Origin: Candidatus Kapaibacterium sp.
GTDB lineage: Bacteria; Bacteroidota; Ignavibacteria; Kapaibacteriales; UBA2268
Assembly (NCBI GenBank): GCA_026390695.1
Contig: JAPLFL010000094.1
Span: forward strand, 1-64,000
Length of the DNA: 64,000 bases
Direction of reading: 5' to 3'
The notes under the pieces are model-generated. The model was given only the letters and a program-made list of their open reading frames with translations, had not been told where the DNA came from and made no database searches. Shown here piece by piece: positions 1 to 8,457 of the stretch. Position 1 is the stretch's first letter; every line of letters starts with the position of its first letter. Position numbers and translations under genes: made by a program.

Positions 1-7
1 GACGGCG

Positions 8-808
8 ATGGAAACTTTGGGCAATGCCTTCGAGGTGTTTCAGCCCGATGCTTATTATTATGCTGATTATATCGGCGCGACCGAAACGAAGAATACGCAT
101 CGTGAGGCGTGTACGGTAAAACTAAGAGTGATAATGACTTACTTTAAAATTAAGTGGGGAGCTAATTCGTCGCAAGTGCGGAAGTTTGATGCAGGTGATA
201 TGACGAAGCAGGATGATAAGAGATTTTTGACGACTTGCCGGTTCGGTGTTGGGATTGCCAGGGAGTATCTTACTGATTTGACGTCGGTTGGGCTGACCGA
301 TGATATGATTGACGATCTGGAGGATACGGCGCAATTGATGGAAGACGCGATGAATGATATTGCGACGGCGCAGGAAACCCGTGATATTAAAACGGTTGAG
401 AGGATTGAGAAGGGAAATGAGATATATGCGCTTGTGAGCCGTTATTGCGAGATCGGGAAATATATCTGGGAGGATGTAAATGAAGCAAAGTATAATGATT
501 ACGTGATTTATGGCGGAACGGGGCTTGGCAAACCGCAGAATGTAACCGCGAATTGGGTGTTGCCTGAAACGGTTGTGACTTTGAATTGGGATGAAGTAAC
601 TGGAGCAAGTTCTTATGAAATATATACTTGTGCAGTGAATTTCGGATTGCCGTCTGACAGCTATACTTTATTGATGGAAGCGCCGGGGCCGCAAGGCGTT
701 GCTTTTGTTGCAGATAAACGCAATTATTATAAAATTAGAGCGAAGAATAGTTCTGCCATAAGTGATTATTCGGATGAGGCTTGGACGGAGGTAGTGATTA
801 ATGTTTAA
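8..808 (+). CDS. Hypothetical protein with C-terminal fibronectin type III domain
   Basis: I do not recognise the N-terminal two thirds (about residues 1-170). It is acidic and probably helical, with a run of Asp/Glu near residues 95-125. From about residue 175 the sequence looks like one Fn3 domain: a 'GLGKPQNVTA' lead-in, 'VTLNWDEVTGASSYEIY', and 'YYKIRAKNSS..SDYSD' near the end. Fn3 domains usually mediate extracellular or surface contacts. No signal peptide is seen at this ATG. The reading frame stays open to the left edge of the window, so the true start may lie outside and the gene may be N-terminally partial. Codon use looks richer in G and C than in the following genes. Function unknown. 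Confidence 0.7.
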   Translation: METLGNAFEVFQPDAYYYADYIGATETKNTHREACTVKLRVIMTYFKIKWGANSSQVRKFDAGDMTKQDDKRFLTTCRFGVGIAREYLTDLTSVGLTDDMIDDLEDTAQLMEDAMNDIATAQETRDIKTVERIEKGNEIYALVSRYCEIGKYIWEDVNEAKYNDYVIYGGTGLGKPQNVTANWVLPETVVTLNWDEVTGASSYEIYTCAVNFGLPSDSYTLLMEAPGPQGVAFVADKRNYYKIRAKNSSAISDYSDEAWTEVVINV

Positions 809-1160
809 GAAATCCCCCCTGCCACAAGAAAAATCCCCCCTGCCCCCCTTTTGCAAAGGGGGGTCTGGAAGCAACTTTCTTATTCCCCCTTTGAAAAAGG
901 GGGTTAGGGGGATTTTCCAAATGAAGAATGCAAAATGGAAGAAAGAAGAATAGAATCCAGATCATTTTGCATTAAAGTGAAATCCCCCCTGGAAGAAAGA
1001 AGAATAGAATCCAGATCATTTTGCATTAAAGTGAAATCCCCCCTGCCCCCCTTTTGCAAAGGGGGGGAAGGAAGGTGCTTTTAATTCCCCCTTTGAAAAA
1101 GGAGGTTAAGAAAGTAATTGTCTTACCCCCCTTTGAAAAAGGGGGGCAGGGGGGATTTTC
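809..1160. repeat. Cluster of C/G-rich dyad repeats (CCCCCTTT...AAAGGGGG)
   Basis: Several copies of a hairpin-forming unit lie here. The core is CCCCCCTTTTGCAAAGGGGGG or CCCCCTTTGAAAAAGGGGG, flanked by AATCCCCCCT / AGGGGGGATTTT. Arms occur near 833-864, 884-914, 1037-1067 and 1125-1156. The same family recurs at 21221-21300, and a shortened form acts as a terminator at 1746-1766. The copies are intergenic, point both ways and code for nothing evident, so I read them as dispersed palindromic repeats that can also stop transcription. Confidence 0.8.
936..1043. repeat. Perfect 54-bp tandem duplication
   Basis: Positions 936-989 and 990-1043 are identical over 54 bp. The unit begins TGGAAGAAAG and ends in the run of six Cs that opens a dyad repeat. 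Perfect identity suggests a recent slippage or recombination event inside the repeat cluster. Confidence 0.9.
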
Positions 1161-1214
1161 TGCTGCTTTCTTCGTTAAAATTGGAAAATGTGGGGATTTT
1201 TATTAGGTTTATGT

Positions 1215-1238
1215 GTTCCCAAGCAGGAGCTTGGGAAC
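1215..1238. repeat. Perfect 10-bp stem hairpin GTTCCCAAGC/GCTTGGGAAC
   Basis: GTTCCCAAGC, a 4-base loop AGGA, then GCTTGGGAAC. The arms match perfectly. It lies between the Fn3 gene and the HMA gene. No T-run follows, so it looks more like a dispersed palindromic repeat than a terminator. Confidence 0.7.
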
Positions 1239-1374
1239 AAGAATGAACCAGTCAGAATAAAATTCAGACAGAAGGAAAAATAAAATTTTCTATTTTATAC
1301 AATAATTCTCATTTTTAAACTTCAATAATCTTGAAATTTATTGATTTTTTAATATTTAAAATTTAGGTGTATTT

Positions 1375-1728
1375 ATGACTAATAAAAGAATAATCAGCGG
1401 ACTTGTTTCAGTATTATTGCTGTTTTTTGTATTATCAAATTATTCATTCGCGGCTGCTGAAGCAAAGGAAGTTAAAATAAAAACTTCTGCCGTTTGCGAT
1501 ATGTGCAAAGCGAAAATCGAAAAAGCAGTTAAAAGAGATGCCGGAGTCAGTGCAGTTGATCTTGATGTAAAAACCAAAATCGTTACTGTTAAATATGACG
1601 AAGCCAAGACCAATCCTGATAAAATCAAACTGATGATCAGCAGAGCAGGTTATGATGCAGATGCTGTGAAAGCCGATCCGAGAGCATATACCAGATTGCC
1701 CAAATGCTGCAAAGCAGATACAAAATAG
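1375..1728 (+). CDS. Exported heavy-metal-associated (HMA) domain protein, MerP/CopZ-like
   Basis: A 117-aa protein with a signal peptide (about residues 1-28, ending SFAAAEA) followed by one HMA domain. The metal-binding pair is Cys41 and Cys44 in 'SAVCDMCKAK', and the beta-alpha-beta pattern continues through 'VDLDVKTKIVTVKYDEAKTN' and 'ISRAGYDAD'. A second thiol pair, Cys111-Cys112 ('PKCCKADTK'), sits at the C-terminus. HMA proteins of this size bind soft metals such as copper, mercury or zinc; here the site would be periplasmic. No transporter gene is adjacent, so the metal cannot be assigned. A paralogue with the same layout is at 14401-14781. A hairpin terminator follows at once, so it is probably monocistronic. 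Confidence 0.88.
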   Translation: MTNKRIISGLVSVLLLFFVLSNYSFAAAEAKEVKIKTSAVCDMCKAKIEKAVKRDAGVSAVDLDVKTKIVTVKYDEAKTNPDKIKLMISRAGYDADAVKADPRAYTRLPKCCKADTK

Positions 1729-1745
1729 GATAATAAATCTCCCAA

Positions 1746-1772
1746 CCCCTCTTTGCCAAAGAGGGGTATTTT
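1746..1772 (+). terminator. Rho-independent terminator after the HMA gene
   Basis: CCCCTCTTT, loop GCC, AAAGAGGGG, then TATTTTATT. The stem is perfect and lies 18 nt after the stop codon. It resembles the C/G-rich dyad repeats seen upstream. Confidence 0.75.
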
Positions 1773-1801
1773 ATTAATTTTGTAAATAAAACTCTCTTTT
1801 T

Positions 1802-4381
1802 ATGATTAAACTTTTTACCTTATGTTTTTTATTAAGCGGCAATTTATTTTCAATTGACTTTTCGCATATTAAGGAAAATGACGAGGATAAATTCAAACTT
1901 CAGCGTGAAGAGTATTTCCGACAAATGCATCAGTGCGATCCCGAAATTGATTATAAAATAATAGACTTCGAAACAAGATATTCAAAATTTTTAAACAGAA
2001 ATTCTCAGTCTTCCGATAAGTTAAAAACTAATCAATTACAAGCTGACAGCAAACATAAGAGTTGGATTGATGGCACTTGGAAGGAGATTGGCTCAAATAA
2101 TTTAGCAGGTAGAATCCGAGTTGCCGATATTGACTTTAACAGCCAATTAATTTATGCCGGGTCAGACGGCGGAAATCTGTGGCGCGGATCAATCGACGGT
2201 ACAAACTGGACATGTTTGAATAATTATTTTAAATATCATGAATTTCGTGCTGTTTATGCTTTGCCGGCAGGCAATTCGAGAAGAATTATTTGCGCCACGA
2301 ACAGTCCGGCGAAAATTTGGTATTCCGATGATGAGTGGCAAACAGTTAAATTTGCAAGCGGTTTAGATACATTAACAAATGTCGGTGGTTCAATCAAAAG
2401 ATGCTTGATTTCCGGTACTAATAATGATTTTATTTATGTTTTGGCTTCAATGTGGGATTCCAAATCAAATGCTAATATTCATATAGTCTATTCTTCAAAT
2501 GATTTAGGAAATTCATTTAAGAAAGTTTATCAGTATAAAGAAAGTTCGGATTGCAGTGATATATGGACTTCACGCTATTACTTAGGCGATTTATATCTCA
2601 ATCATGCTGATTCAATAATTACGATTAATAATACTACCGTTAAGAATCAAATAAAATCGGATTATAAATATTCTCAAGGTACAAATTTACTTTTAAACGG
2701 ATTTTATAATAATAAAACTTCAAGTACAAATCTTTATTTATTAGTCAGATCCGGCTCCAAATCAACTCTTTGGGCATCGGATAATCTTGGATCGAATTGG
2801 ACAAATGTATCTTCGGTCAGTACTGATCTTTTTGATAGAAATTCTTTTGCAGTATCAGCTACAAATGGAGATTATATTTATTGCGGCAATCAGGAATTTT
2901 ATTATACAACTAATTTTGGAATAAGCTGGCAAAAGAAAAATACTTGGCCTGAATATTACCAAAATATGCAATCAAAGCTACATGCTGATATTCCTGGCAT
3001 TTTTTGCTTAAAATCACCTGCTGGAGTTGATTTTACCTTGATTGGAACTGACGGAGGACTTTATATTTCGAATGATTTATGTACGAATGTTAAAAATGTT
3101 TCTTTAAAAGGATTAAACGTCGGGCAATATTATTCCACCTATTCTCTGCCACATAATCCCGATTATGTATTATCGGGTTCGCAGGATCAAGGATTTCAGG
3201 CATATCAATCTATTTCGGATGATAAGTTTTCATTTACTCAGGTAATTAGTGGAGATTATGGCCATTTAAGTTCGGCTGACAGCGGGAAACATCTCTGGCT
3301 TGTATATCCTGGAATAACTTTTTTAGCGGAAGAACCAAACTCGCAAAGATTATCAAGAATGGATTTTCAGGGTCAAAATCGTTTATGGATATCGCCAATT
3401 TGTGCTGATATATCAAATCCTTCACAGGCATATCTTTCAAATGGTGGCCAGACTGGAACGGCTCAGGAGGCAAACTCATCTTTTTTATGGAGAATGAGTT
3501 ATGATGGCAATAGCATTACTGGCTCTCCCCTGCCTTATGATTTTCAGGAAGGCAAATCCGGCAGATTAGTATCAGCTGTTGCAGTTTCACCAATCAATCC
3601 TACGACTGTTTATTCGTTGAATAATGCCGGTCACTTTTATATCTCAACCGACCGTGCTAATTCATGGACAAAGTGCGATTCAAGTACTGGATTATCACCT
3701 CATTATTTTTATGGCTCATGTATCTGCCCTTCCAAAGTTAGTTCAGGTAAGGTTTTTATTTGTGGCAGCGGATATAACGGAAAAGGTGTTTTTGTTACGG
3801 ACGATTACGGGAAAATTTTTAAGTCCATCACCAGCGGTCTGCCAAGCACAATGATATATCGTATTGCAGCCAGTGATGATGATGAATTTGTTTTTGCAGC
3901 AACCGAAGTTGGGCCTTATGTATATGTTGCTAAAAAAAATCAATGGTATGATATTTCCGATGGTTCGGCTCCGGATCAAATTTATTGGTGGGTTGAATAT
4001 ATTTCCAAAACAAAAACAGCCAGATTTTCAACTTATGGACGCGGAATCTGGGATTATAGAATCACAAAATATATCACTGAGGTAACTCAAAATGAAGAAT
4101 TTAGAGATAATGAGATTCAAATAAAAGCTGAACCCAACCCATTTCAAAATGAACTTAATTTTAAAATTGATCTTCCTGCACAAACCTTAATAAGAGTATG
4201 TATTTATGACCTTGAAGGCAGAATAATCAAGAAATTTGCAGAAAATTTTAATATTAGTAAAGTATTAAGTTTAAAATGGGATGGCATCTCAGATAATGGT
4301 ACCGAAGCGCCAAAAGGTATTTATCTTTTGACAGTATCTGCAAACGGAATTTCAAATTACTCTAAAATTATTAAATTATAA
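1802..4381 (+). CDS. Secreted beta-propeller protein with T9SS C-terminal sorting domain
   Basis: An 859-aa protein with a short hydrophobic signal (residues 1-17). The body holds repeated units of the sortilin/VPS10-like or BNR kind: 'IYAGSDGGNLWRGSIDG', 'LWASDNLGSNWTNVSS', 'FYISTDRANSWTKCDS', 'VFVTDDYGKIFKSITSG', each with the S/T-x-D-x-G-x-x-W style motif. The tail from about residue 777 ('AEPNPFQNELNF...YDLEGRIIKKF...APKGIYLLTVSANG..YSKIIKL') is a typical T9SS type A sorting domain, so the protein should cross the outer membrane and be anchored or released. It may be a protein-binding or glycan-active surface factor; no catalytic residues can be named. Isochorismatase begins 11 nt downstream, so the transcript may continue into it. 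Confidence 0.87.
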   Translation: MIKLFTLCFLLSGNLFSIDFSHIKENDEDKFKLQREEYFRQMHQCDPEIDYKIIDFETRYSKFLNRNSQSSDKLKTNQLQADSKHKSWIDGTWKEIGSNNLAGRIRVADIDFNSQLIYAGSDGGNLWRGSIDGTNWTCLNNYFKYHEFRAVYALPAGNSRRIICATNSPAKIWYSDDEWQTVKFASGLDTLTNVGGSIKRCLISGTNNDFIYVLASMWDSKSNANIHIVYSSNDLGNSFKKVYQYKESSDCSDIWTSRYYLGDLYLNHADSIITINNTTVKNQIKSDYKYSQGTNLLLNGFYNNKTSSTNLYLLVRSGSKSTLWASDNLGSNWTNVSSVSTDLFDRNSFAVSATNGDYIYCGNQEFYYTTNFGISWQKKNTWPEYYQNMQSKLHADIPGIFCLKSPAGVDFTLIGTDGGLYISNDLCTNVKNVSLKGLNVGQYYSTYSLPHNPDYVLSGSQDQGFQAYQSISDDKFSFTQVISGDYGHLSSADSGKHLWLVYPGITFLAEEPNSQRLSRMDFQGQNRLWISPICADISNPSQAYLSNGGQTGTAQEANSSFLWRMSYDGNSITGSPLPYDFQEGKSGRLVSAVAVSPINPTTVYSLNNAGHFYISTDRANSWTKCDSSTGLSPHYFYGSCICPSKVSSGKVFICGSGYNGKGVFVTDDYGKIFKSITSGLPSTMIYRIAASDDDEFVFAATEVGPYVYVAKKNQWYDISDGSAPDQIYWWVEYISKTKTARFSTYGRGIWDYRITKYITEVTQNEEFRDNEIQIKAEPNPFQNELNFKIDLPAQTLIRVCIYDLEGRIIKKFAENFNISKVLSLKWDGISDNGTEAPKGIYLLTVSANGISNYSKIIKL

Positions 4382-4392
4382 TTACTGATAAA

Positions 4393-5043
4393 GTGAAAAA
4401 AGAAGAGTATTTTACAAGTGATAATATTGAAATGCGTTCAAAAGAGCTCATAACTTCAATCTATTCTCAAGTAAGAAGAAGAGAATTAAAGATAAATAAA
4501 GCCGCACTTATAGTCTGTGATATGCAGGATTATTTTTTAGATGCCGTTTCACATGCTTTTGTACCATCATCCAAAGCAATAATATCAAATATAAATTTAT
4601 TGATCAATTTGTTTAAAAGTAATGATCTACATGTTATTTTTACTCAGCATTTGAATAATGATCAAAATGCACAAATGCTTGCTCTATGGTGGAAAGATAC
4701 TATCAATGAATTGAAACCATTATATAAAATCAATAAAGATATTGAATATAATTCCGAAAAAATAATAAGAAAAACTCAATATGATGCTTTCTTTAAAACA
4801 GAATTAAATGATTTTCTGAGTGAAAATAATATTGATAGTGTTATAATTTGTGGTGTAATGACCCATTTATGCTGCGAATCAACCGCCAGAGCTGCTTTTC
4901 ATTTCGGATACAATGTTATTATTCCTATTGACGGAACTGCAACATACAATTTCAAACTTTTTGAAGCATCCTTGCTTATTATGGCACATGGATTTGCTCA
5001 TATTGATACAACCCAAAATATTCAAGGAGCAATAAATAAATAA
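4393..5043 (+). CDS. Isochorismatase-family cysteine hydrolase
   Basis: A 216-aa cytoplasmic protein with a GTG start. The family catalytic triad can be placed: Asp43 in 'LIVCDMQDYF', Lys127 in 'IIRKTQYDAFF', and the nucleophile Cys160 in 'GVMTHLCCESTARAAF'. Cys161 replaces the usual hydrophobic residue after the nucleophile. A cis-peptide region precedes the Cys as in nicotinamidases and isochorismatases. The family includes nicotinamidase, isochorismatase, N-carbamoylsarcosine amidase and many uncharacterised amidases; the substrate cannot be read from the sequence. The N-terminal 35 residues extend beyond the usual family start. Its stop overlaps the next start (TAATG), so translation is probably coupled to the flavoprotein that follows. 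It forms a three-gene operon with the next two genes. Confidence 0.85.
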   Translation: MKKEEYFTSDNIEMRSKELITSIYSQVRRRELKINKAALIVCDMQDYFLDAVSHAFVPSSKAIISNINLLINLFKSNDLHVIFTQHLNNDQNAQMLALWWKDTINELKPLYKINKDIEYNSEKIIRKTQYDAFFKTELNDFLSENNIDSVIICGVMTHLCCESTARAAFHFGYNVIIPIDGTATYNFKLFEASLLIMAHGFAHIDTTQNIQGAINK

Positions 5044-5894
5044 TGATATACGATGTGGCAATAATAGGAGCAGGTCCAGCCGGAATTGCAGCAGCAACGC
5101 AACTTAAAAGGCAAGGCATGAGTTTTATTATTTTCGAGAAAAGTCGTGTAGGTGGATTAATACTAAATGCAAATCTTATTGAAAATTATCCCGGTTTTCC
5201 GAATGGCATTTCAGGAGAAGATTTTAGTAAATTGCTTGATCAGCATTTGAATATTTTGAAAATTGATATTATTTACCAGCAGGTTCTGACAGTATCATAT
5301 AATTATTGTTATACAATTAATACTGAAACGGATTCTTATAATTCAAAATATTGTATTTTTGCATGCGGTACTTTGCCAAATAAATTACAGAAAAGCTTAT
5401 TGATAAATGATCCTAAAATTCATTATGATTTAAGTTCTTTAAAAACTGTTAGAAATGCTGATATTTTAATCATTGGAAGCGGAGACGCTGCGTTCGATTA
5501 TGCACTGAGTTTATCAAAATACAATAATATACATATTTTCTCACGTACAGAGAAAATGAAATGCTTGCCATTGCTTGTTCATCGTGCTAAGTTAGTTAAG
5601 AATATAAAAATTGATCCTAATATTGAAATTCAAAATATTAAAAAAACAAGCGCTAAAACAATTGTTAATTTTAAGCAAAAAGGTAACGATAATGAATTAG
5701 AATTTGATTATATTCTTGCTGCAATCGGTCGTTATCCTGATTCGTCACTATTTGAGACTGTTAAAGAAATTATTCCAGTTAATAGCTCTTTCGTTATTGG
5801 TGATACGATTTCTGATAATTGCAGACAAGCATCAATATCGGTTGGAAGCGGTATCAAGGCAGCAATGCAGATTTTTCATAAAATAAATTTTTAA
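5043..5894 (+). CDS. Thioredoxin reductase-like FAD/NAD(P) oxidoreductase without redox CxxC
   Basis: A 283-aa class II pyridine-nucleotide flavoprotein. The FAD site is GAGPAG (residues 9-14), the NAD(P) site is GSGDAA (145-150), the mid-domain 'ACGT' is at 108-111, and 'VIGDT' near 251-255 binds the FAD tail. 'IENYPGFPNGISG' (46-58) matches thioredoxin reductase closely. The CxxC pair that thioredoxin reductase carries just before the NADPH site is missing: that stretch, 'KSLLINDPKIHYDLSSL', has no Cys. It therefore cannot reduce thioredoxin by the classical route. It may be a ferredoxin/flavodoxin-NADP reductase-type enzyme or may oxidise a small molecule. It sits between the isochorismatase-like hydrolase (1-nt overlap) and the radical SAM protein (start directly after the stop). 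It could supply electrons to the radical SAM cluster; that is inference. Confidence 0.84.
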   Translation: MIYDVAIIGAGPAGIAAATQLKRQGMSFIIFEKSRVGGLILNANLIENYPGFPNGISGEDFSKLLDQHLNILKIDIIYQQVLTVSYNYCYTINTETDSYNSKYCIFACGTLPNKLQKSLLINDPKIHYDLSSLKTVRNADILIIGSGDAAFDYALSLSKYNNIHIFSRTEKMKCLPLLVHRAKLVKNIKIDPNIEIQNIKKTSAKTIVNFKQKGNDNELEFDYILAAIGRYPDSSLFETVKEIIPVNSSFVIGDTISDNCRQASISVGSGIKAAMQIFHKINF

Positions 5895-6824
5895 ATGCAA
5901 ATAATAGCTCAGACAAATAATTCTAAAATAGCCAAAGTCTTTCTTGGCAAATTAAATAGCGGTGTAACAGTAGAATTTGTTGAATCTTTTCAGCCTCCCA
6001 ATCCCGTAGAAAAGAAGATTATTTATTTAATATCAACAATGTGCGGATGTCCGATAAAATGTAGTTTTTGTGATTCCGGTGGATTCTATCAAGGCAAACT
6101 AACAAAAGAGGAAATGTTTGAACAAATTGACTATTTAGTTCGACTTCGTTTTGAAACAAATGATATTACAACAAAAAAATTTAAAATTCAGTTTGCTCGT
6201 ATGGGTGAACCAGCACTGAATATGGCAGTATGCGATGTATTAGAAGAATTTAATTCCAGATACACAGCTCCGGGATTTCTTCCATCCGTCTCAACGGTAG
6301 CACCAAAAGGAACAGATGCTTTTTTCGATCGAATCATTGATATAAAAAAGCGACTTTATGATATGAATTTCCAGATGCAATTCTCAATTCATTCTACAAA
6401 TTTGGAATATCGTGATAAATTAATACCGGTGAAAAAGTTAAGTTTTCAGGAAATTTCTAAGTTATCCGAGAGATTCTATAGTTCTGGTGGTAAAAAAACT
6501 TCACTCAACTTTGCATTAGCCGGACAGGCAGAACTTGATGAAAATATTCTTGCCGGTTTTTTCAATCCGGAATTAGTAATTTTAAAAATCACACCGGTTA
6601 ATCCCACAGCAGCAGCTAAAAGGTCGGGAACAATATCGGAGAAGTTAGATTCGGACTATTTCAAAGAAAAAGTTGATAAAATAAAAGACAAAGGATTTGA
6701 AGTTATTATAAGTATAGGAGAATTGGAAGAGAATCTGATAGGTTCCAATTGCGGACAGTATATAAGCAATTATTTAAAATCCGACGAAGAGCTCGAAGAT
6801 GCCTATAAGTATGAATTTGAATAA
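5895..6824 (+). CDS. RlmN/Cfr-related radical SAM protein, N-terminally short
   Basis: A 309-aa radical SAM enzyme. The cluster motif is Cys52-x3-Cys56-x2-Cys59 ('CGCPIKCSFC'). Three further blocks match the 23S rRNA methyltransferase RlmN: 'FARMGEPALN' (SAM-binding GEP), 'FSIHSTNLEYRDKLIPVKK' (RlmN: SLHAPNDELRDKLMP) and 'GSNCGQYIS' with Cys286 where RlmN has its methyl-carrying Cys (ACGQL). Two differences stand out. The N-terminal RlmN domain of about 70 residues is missing, and the resolving Cys seven residues before the cluster is Leu45. It may methylate RNA or a different substrate, or it may use a methyl-Cys-like chemistry on a small molecule. It is the last gene of a tight operon with a hydrolase and a flavoprotein. 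I am confident in the superfamily, not in the substrate. Confidence 0.8.
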   Translation: MQIIAQTNNSKIAKVFLGKLNSGVTVEFVESFQPPNPVEKKIIYLISTMCGCPIKCSFCDSGGFYQGKLTKEEMFEQIDYLVRLRFETNDITTKKFKIQFARMGEPALNMAVCDVLEEFNSRYTAPGFLPSVSTVAPKGTDAFFDRIIDIKKRLYDMNFQMQFSIHSTNLEYRDKLIPVKKLSFQEISKLSERFYSSGGKKTSLNFALAGQAELDENILAGFFNPELVILKITPVNPTAAAKRSGTISEKLDSDYFKEKVDKIKDKGFEVIISIGELEENLIGSNCGQYISNYLKSDEELEDAYKYEFE

Positions 6825-7137
6825 GTAAACATATACCTTAATACCAATTTTTACAATGGAAATAGTGCTATCACCAATCAAAAGTTGTTTTTAGAACAAC
6901 ACTTAACCTTGATAATTTTCCTAATAAACTAAGTTCGAATATTTTTTTTATGACCAATAATTTATTTTATTAGGTTATAATAAAATTTAATTGTAATTTA
7001 CATGAATGTTAATTTATATCAGTATGGTTCCTGATATATTTTTAATAAATAATTAAACAACAATTTTTGAACCAAACTTCATTTAAAATTAATTGGGCAG
7101 TAATTTAAATGATAAATTTTCTTAAATTGAGGCTTAT
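6825..7137. other. AT-rich intergenic stretch, no gene seen
   Basis: About 310 bp with no convincing reading frame on either strand and no strong hairpin. It separates the radical SAM operon from the lipoprotein island and probably holds the promoter for the latter. Confidence 0.6.
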
Positions 7138-8049
7138 ATGAATAATAAAATATTTATTAAAATTGCTTTAGCAGTGATTTTTCTATCAGCATGCACCGAA
7201 AATAAAAGTATAAATCCAATTATCATAGCTCAGATTTCAAGTATAACGCCAAGTTCAGGAAAAATTAATGATACTATTACGATTTTTGGTAATAATTTTG
7301 GCGATATTGGTTCTTTTTACTACGATGGTGGTTATGTTTCATTTAATAGTACAACTGCTTCAAGATACTTGAGTTGGGGCGATACTAAAATAATCGTAAT
7401 TGTGCCACCAGAAGCTAAAAGTGGTAAGGTTTATGTAAGCATCAAGTCTAAAAAAAGCAACGAAGTCGATTTTACGGTAACTCCTATTATTTACGAATCT
7501 GTTACTATCGGTACTCAGGTTTGGATGAAAACAAATCTTGATGTAGATCATTACAGGAATGGAGATCAGATTCCAAATATCTGGGATGAATCTGTATGGG
7601 CTAATTCCAAAACCGGTGCTTGGTGCATGCAAGATCATAATGGAACATTAGCTTATGGGAAATTATATAATTGGTATGCAGTTCATGATCCTCGTGGATT
7701 GGCTCCTGCTGGATGGCATGTGGCGAGTGATGCAGAATGGATCAAACTAATACAATATCTTGGTGGAGATAGTGTAGCTGGCCATACAATGATTATTCCA
7801 AGTGCCTGGTCATGCTTTAGAGCGACTGATTCTAATTCAAGTGGCTTTTCTGCATTAGCTGGTGGAATGCTTAATATTAATGGAAGTGGATATTTAACAC
7901 AACTTAAACTCGATGGCTATTGGTGGACTTCTACGGAAAGAAATATTAATAATGCGCTGTATTGGGGGCTCTCATGCGGAAACTTAACGAATTATAAATC
8001 TGATTTTGAAAAAAGTTATGGTTTTTCAGTCAGATGTGTGAAGGATTAA
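7138..8049 (+). CDS. IPT/TIG plus FISUMP-domain lipoprotein (copy 1)
   Basis: A 303-aa predicted lipoprotein: hydrophobic start and lipobox LSAC with Cys19. Residues about 30-115 form an IPT/TIG domain ('ISSITPSSGKINDTITIFGNNFG', 'VIVPPEAKSGKVYVSIKSKKSN'). Residues about 120-303 form a FISUMP domain (Fibrobacter succinogenes major paralogous domain), shown by 'TIGTQVWMKTNLDVDHYRNGD', 'YGKLYNWYAVHDPRGLAPAGWHV', 'GYWWTSTE' and the terminal 'SVRCVKD'. The function of FISUMP is not established; it occurs in surface proteins of FCB bacteria, often in multigene families. A small lipoprotein gene starts 1 nt after the stop, and the pair is repeated directly downstream (8458-9841). Confidence 0.88.
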   Translation: MNNKIFIKIALAVIFLSACTENKSINPIIIAQISSITPSSGKINDTITIFGNNFGDIGSFYYDGGYVSFNSTTASRYLSWGDTKIIVIVPPEAKSGKVYVSIKSKKSNEVDFTVTPIIYESVTIGTQVWMKTNLDVDHYRNGDQIPNIWDESVWANSKTGAWCMQDHNGTLAYGKLYNWYAVHDPRGLAPAGWHVASDAEWIKLIQYLGGDSVAGHTMIIPSAWSCFRATDSNSSGFSALAGGMLNINGSGYLTQLKLDGYWWTSTERNINNALYWGLSCGNLTNYKSDFEKSYGFSVRCVKD

Positions 8050-8050
8050 A

Positions 8051-8449
8051 ATGAAAAATGTAATTATTTTTTTCTTGTTCTCGACTTATACTTTTTTCTC
8101 ATGCGAATCATCGATCAGTCCTGACAAAGCAAAGATACAGCATGATATAACAGGAAAATGGACATTCTGGATAAATCCATTTTTTAATGAGTACAGTGGG
8201 ATAGATTTAGTTATTACCTTAAATAACGATTCTATTATTGGTACATCAACTTTCTGGTCAACAAGTCCCTCAAATAATACTCGGCAAGTTTATCCTTTAA
8301 CTGGGATTTATCAATACCCCGATCTTAAAATGGATTTTGGAAATTCCAAACATGCTGAAGGAAAACTCACAAACGAAACTATTATGATACTAACTGTTAC
8401 AAATAATCAAACAAAAGATAGCCTTAAGATGGCTTTTAATAAACAATAG
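8051..8449 (+). CDS. Small lipoprotein of unknown function (copy 1)
   Basis: A 132-aa protein with a hydrophobic N-terminus and Cys18 in 'TFFSC'. The rest reads as beta strands: 'GKWTFWINPFF', 'IDLVITLNNDSIIGTSTF', 'LTGIYQYPDLKMDFGNSKHAEGKL'. The G-x-W start and alternating strands suggest a small lipocalin-like or beta-sandwich fold, which I infer only from pattern. It pairs with the FISUMP lipoprotein upstream (1-nt gap), and its paralogue at 9413-9841 shares 'NNDSI.GT..F', 'GxYxxPxxxxxxG.S.HA.G' and the ending '.KQ'. Confidence 0.72.
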   Translation: MKNVIIFFLFSTYTFFSCESSISPDKAKIQHDITGKWTFWINPFFNEYSGIDLVITLNNDSIIGTSTFWSTSPSNNTRQVYPLTGIYQYPDLKMDFGNSKHAEGKLTNETIMILTVTNNQTKDSLKMAFNKQ

Positions 8450-8457
8450 GTTATGTA

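Noticed and set aside
8-808. Phage tail or prophage origin for the Fn3 gene
   Set aside because: No other phage-type gene is in the window, and Fn3 alone does not support it.
5043-5894. Thioredoxin reductase proper
   Set aside because: The redox-active CxxC before the NADPH site is missing, so only a related flavoprotein role is claimed.
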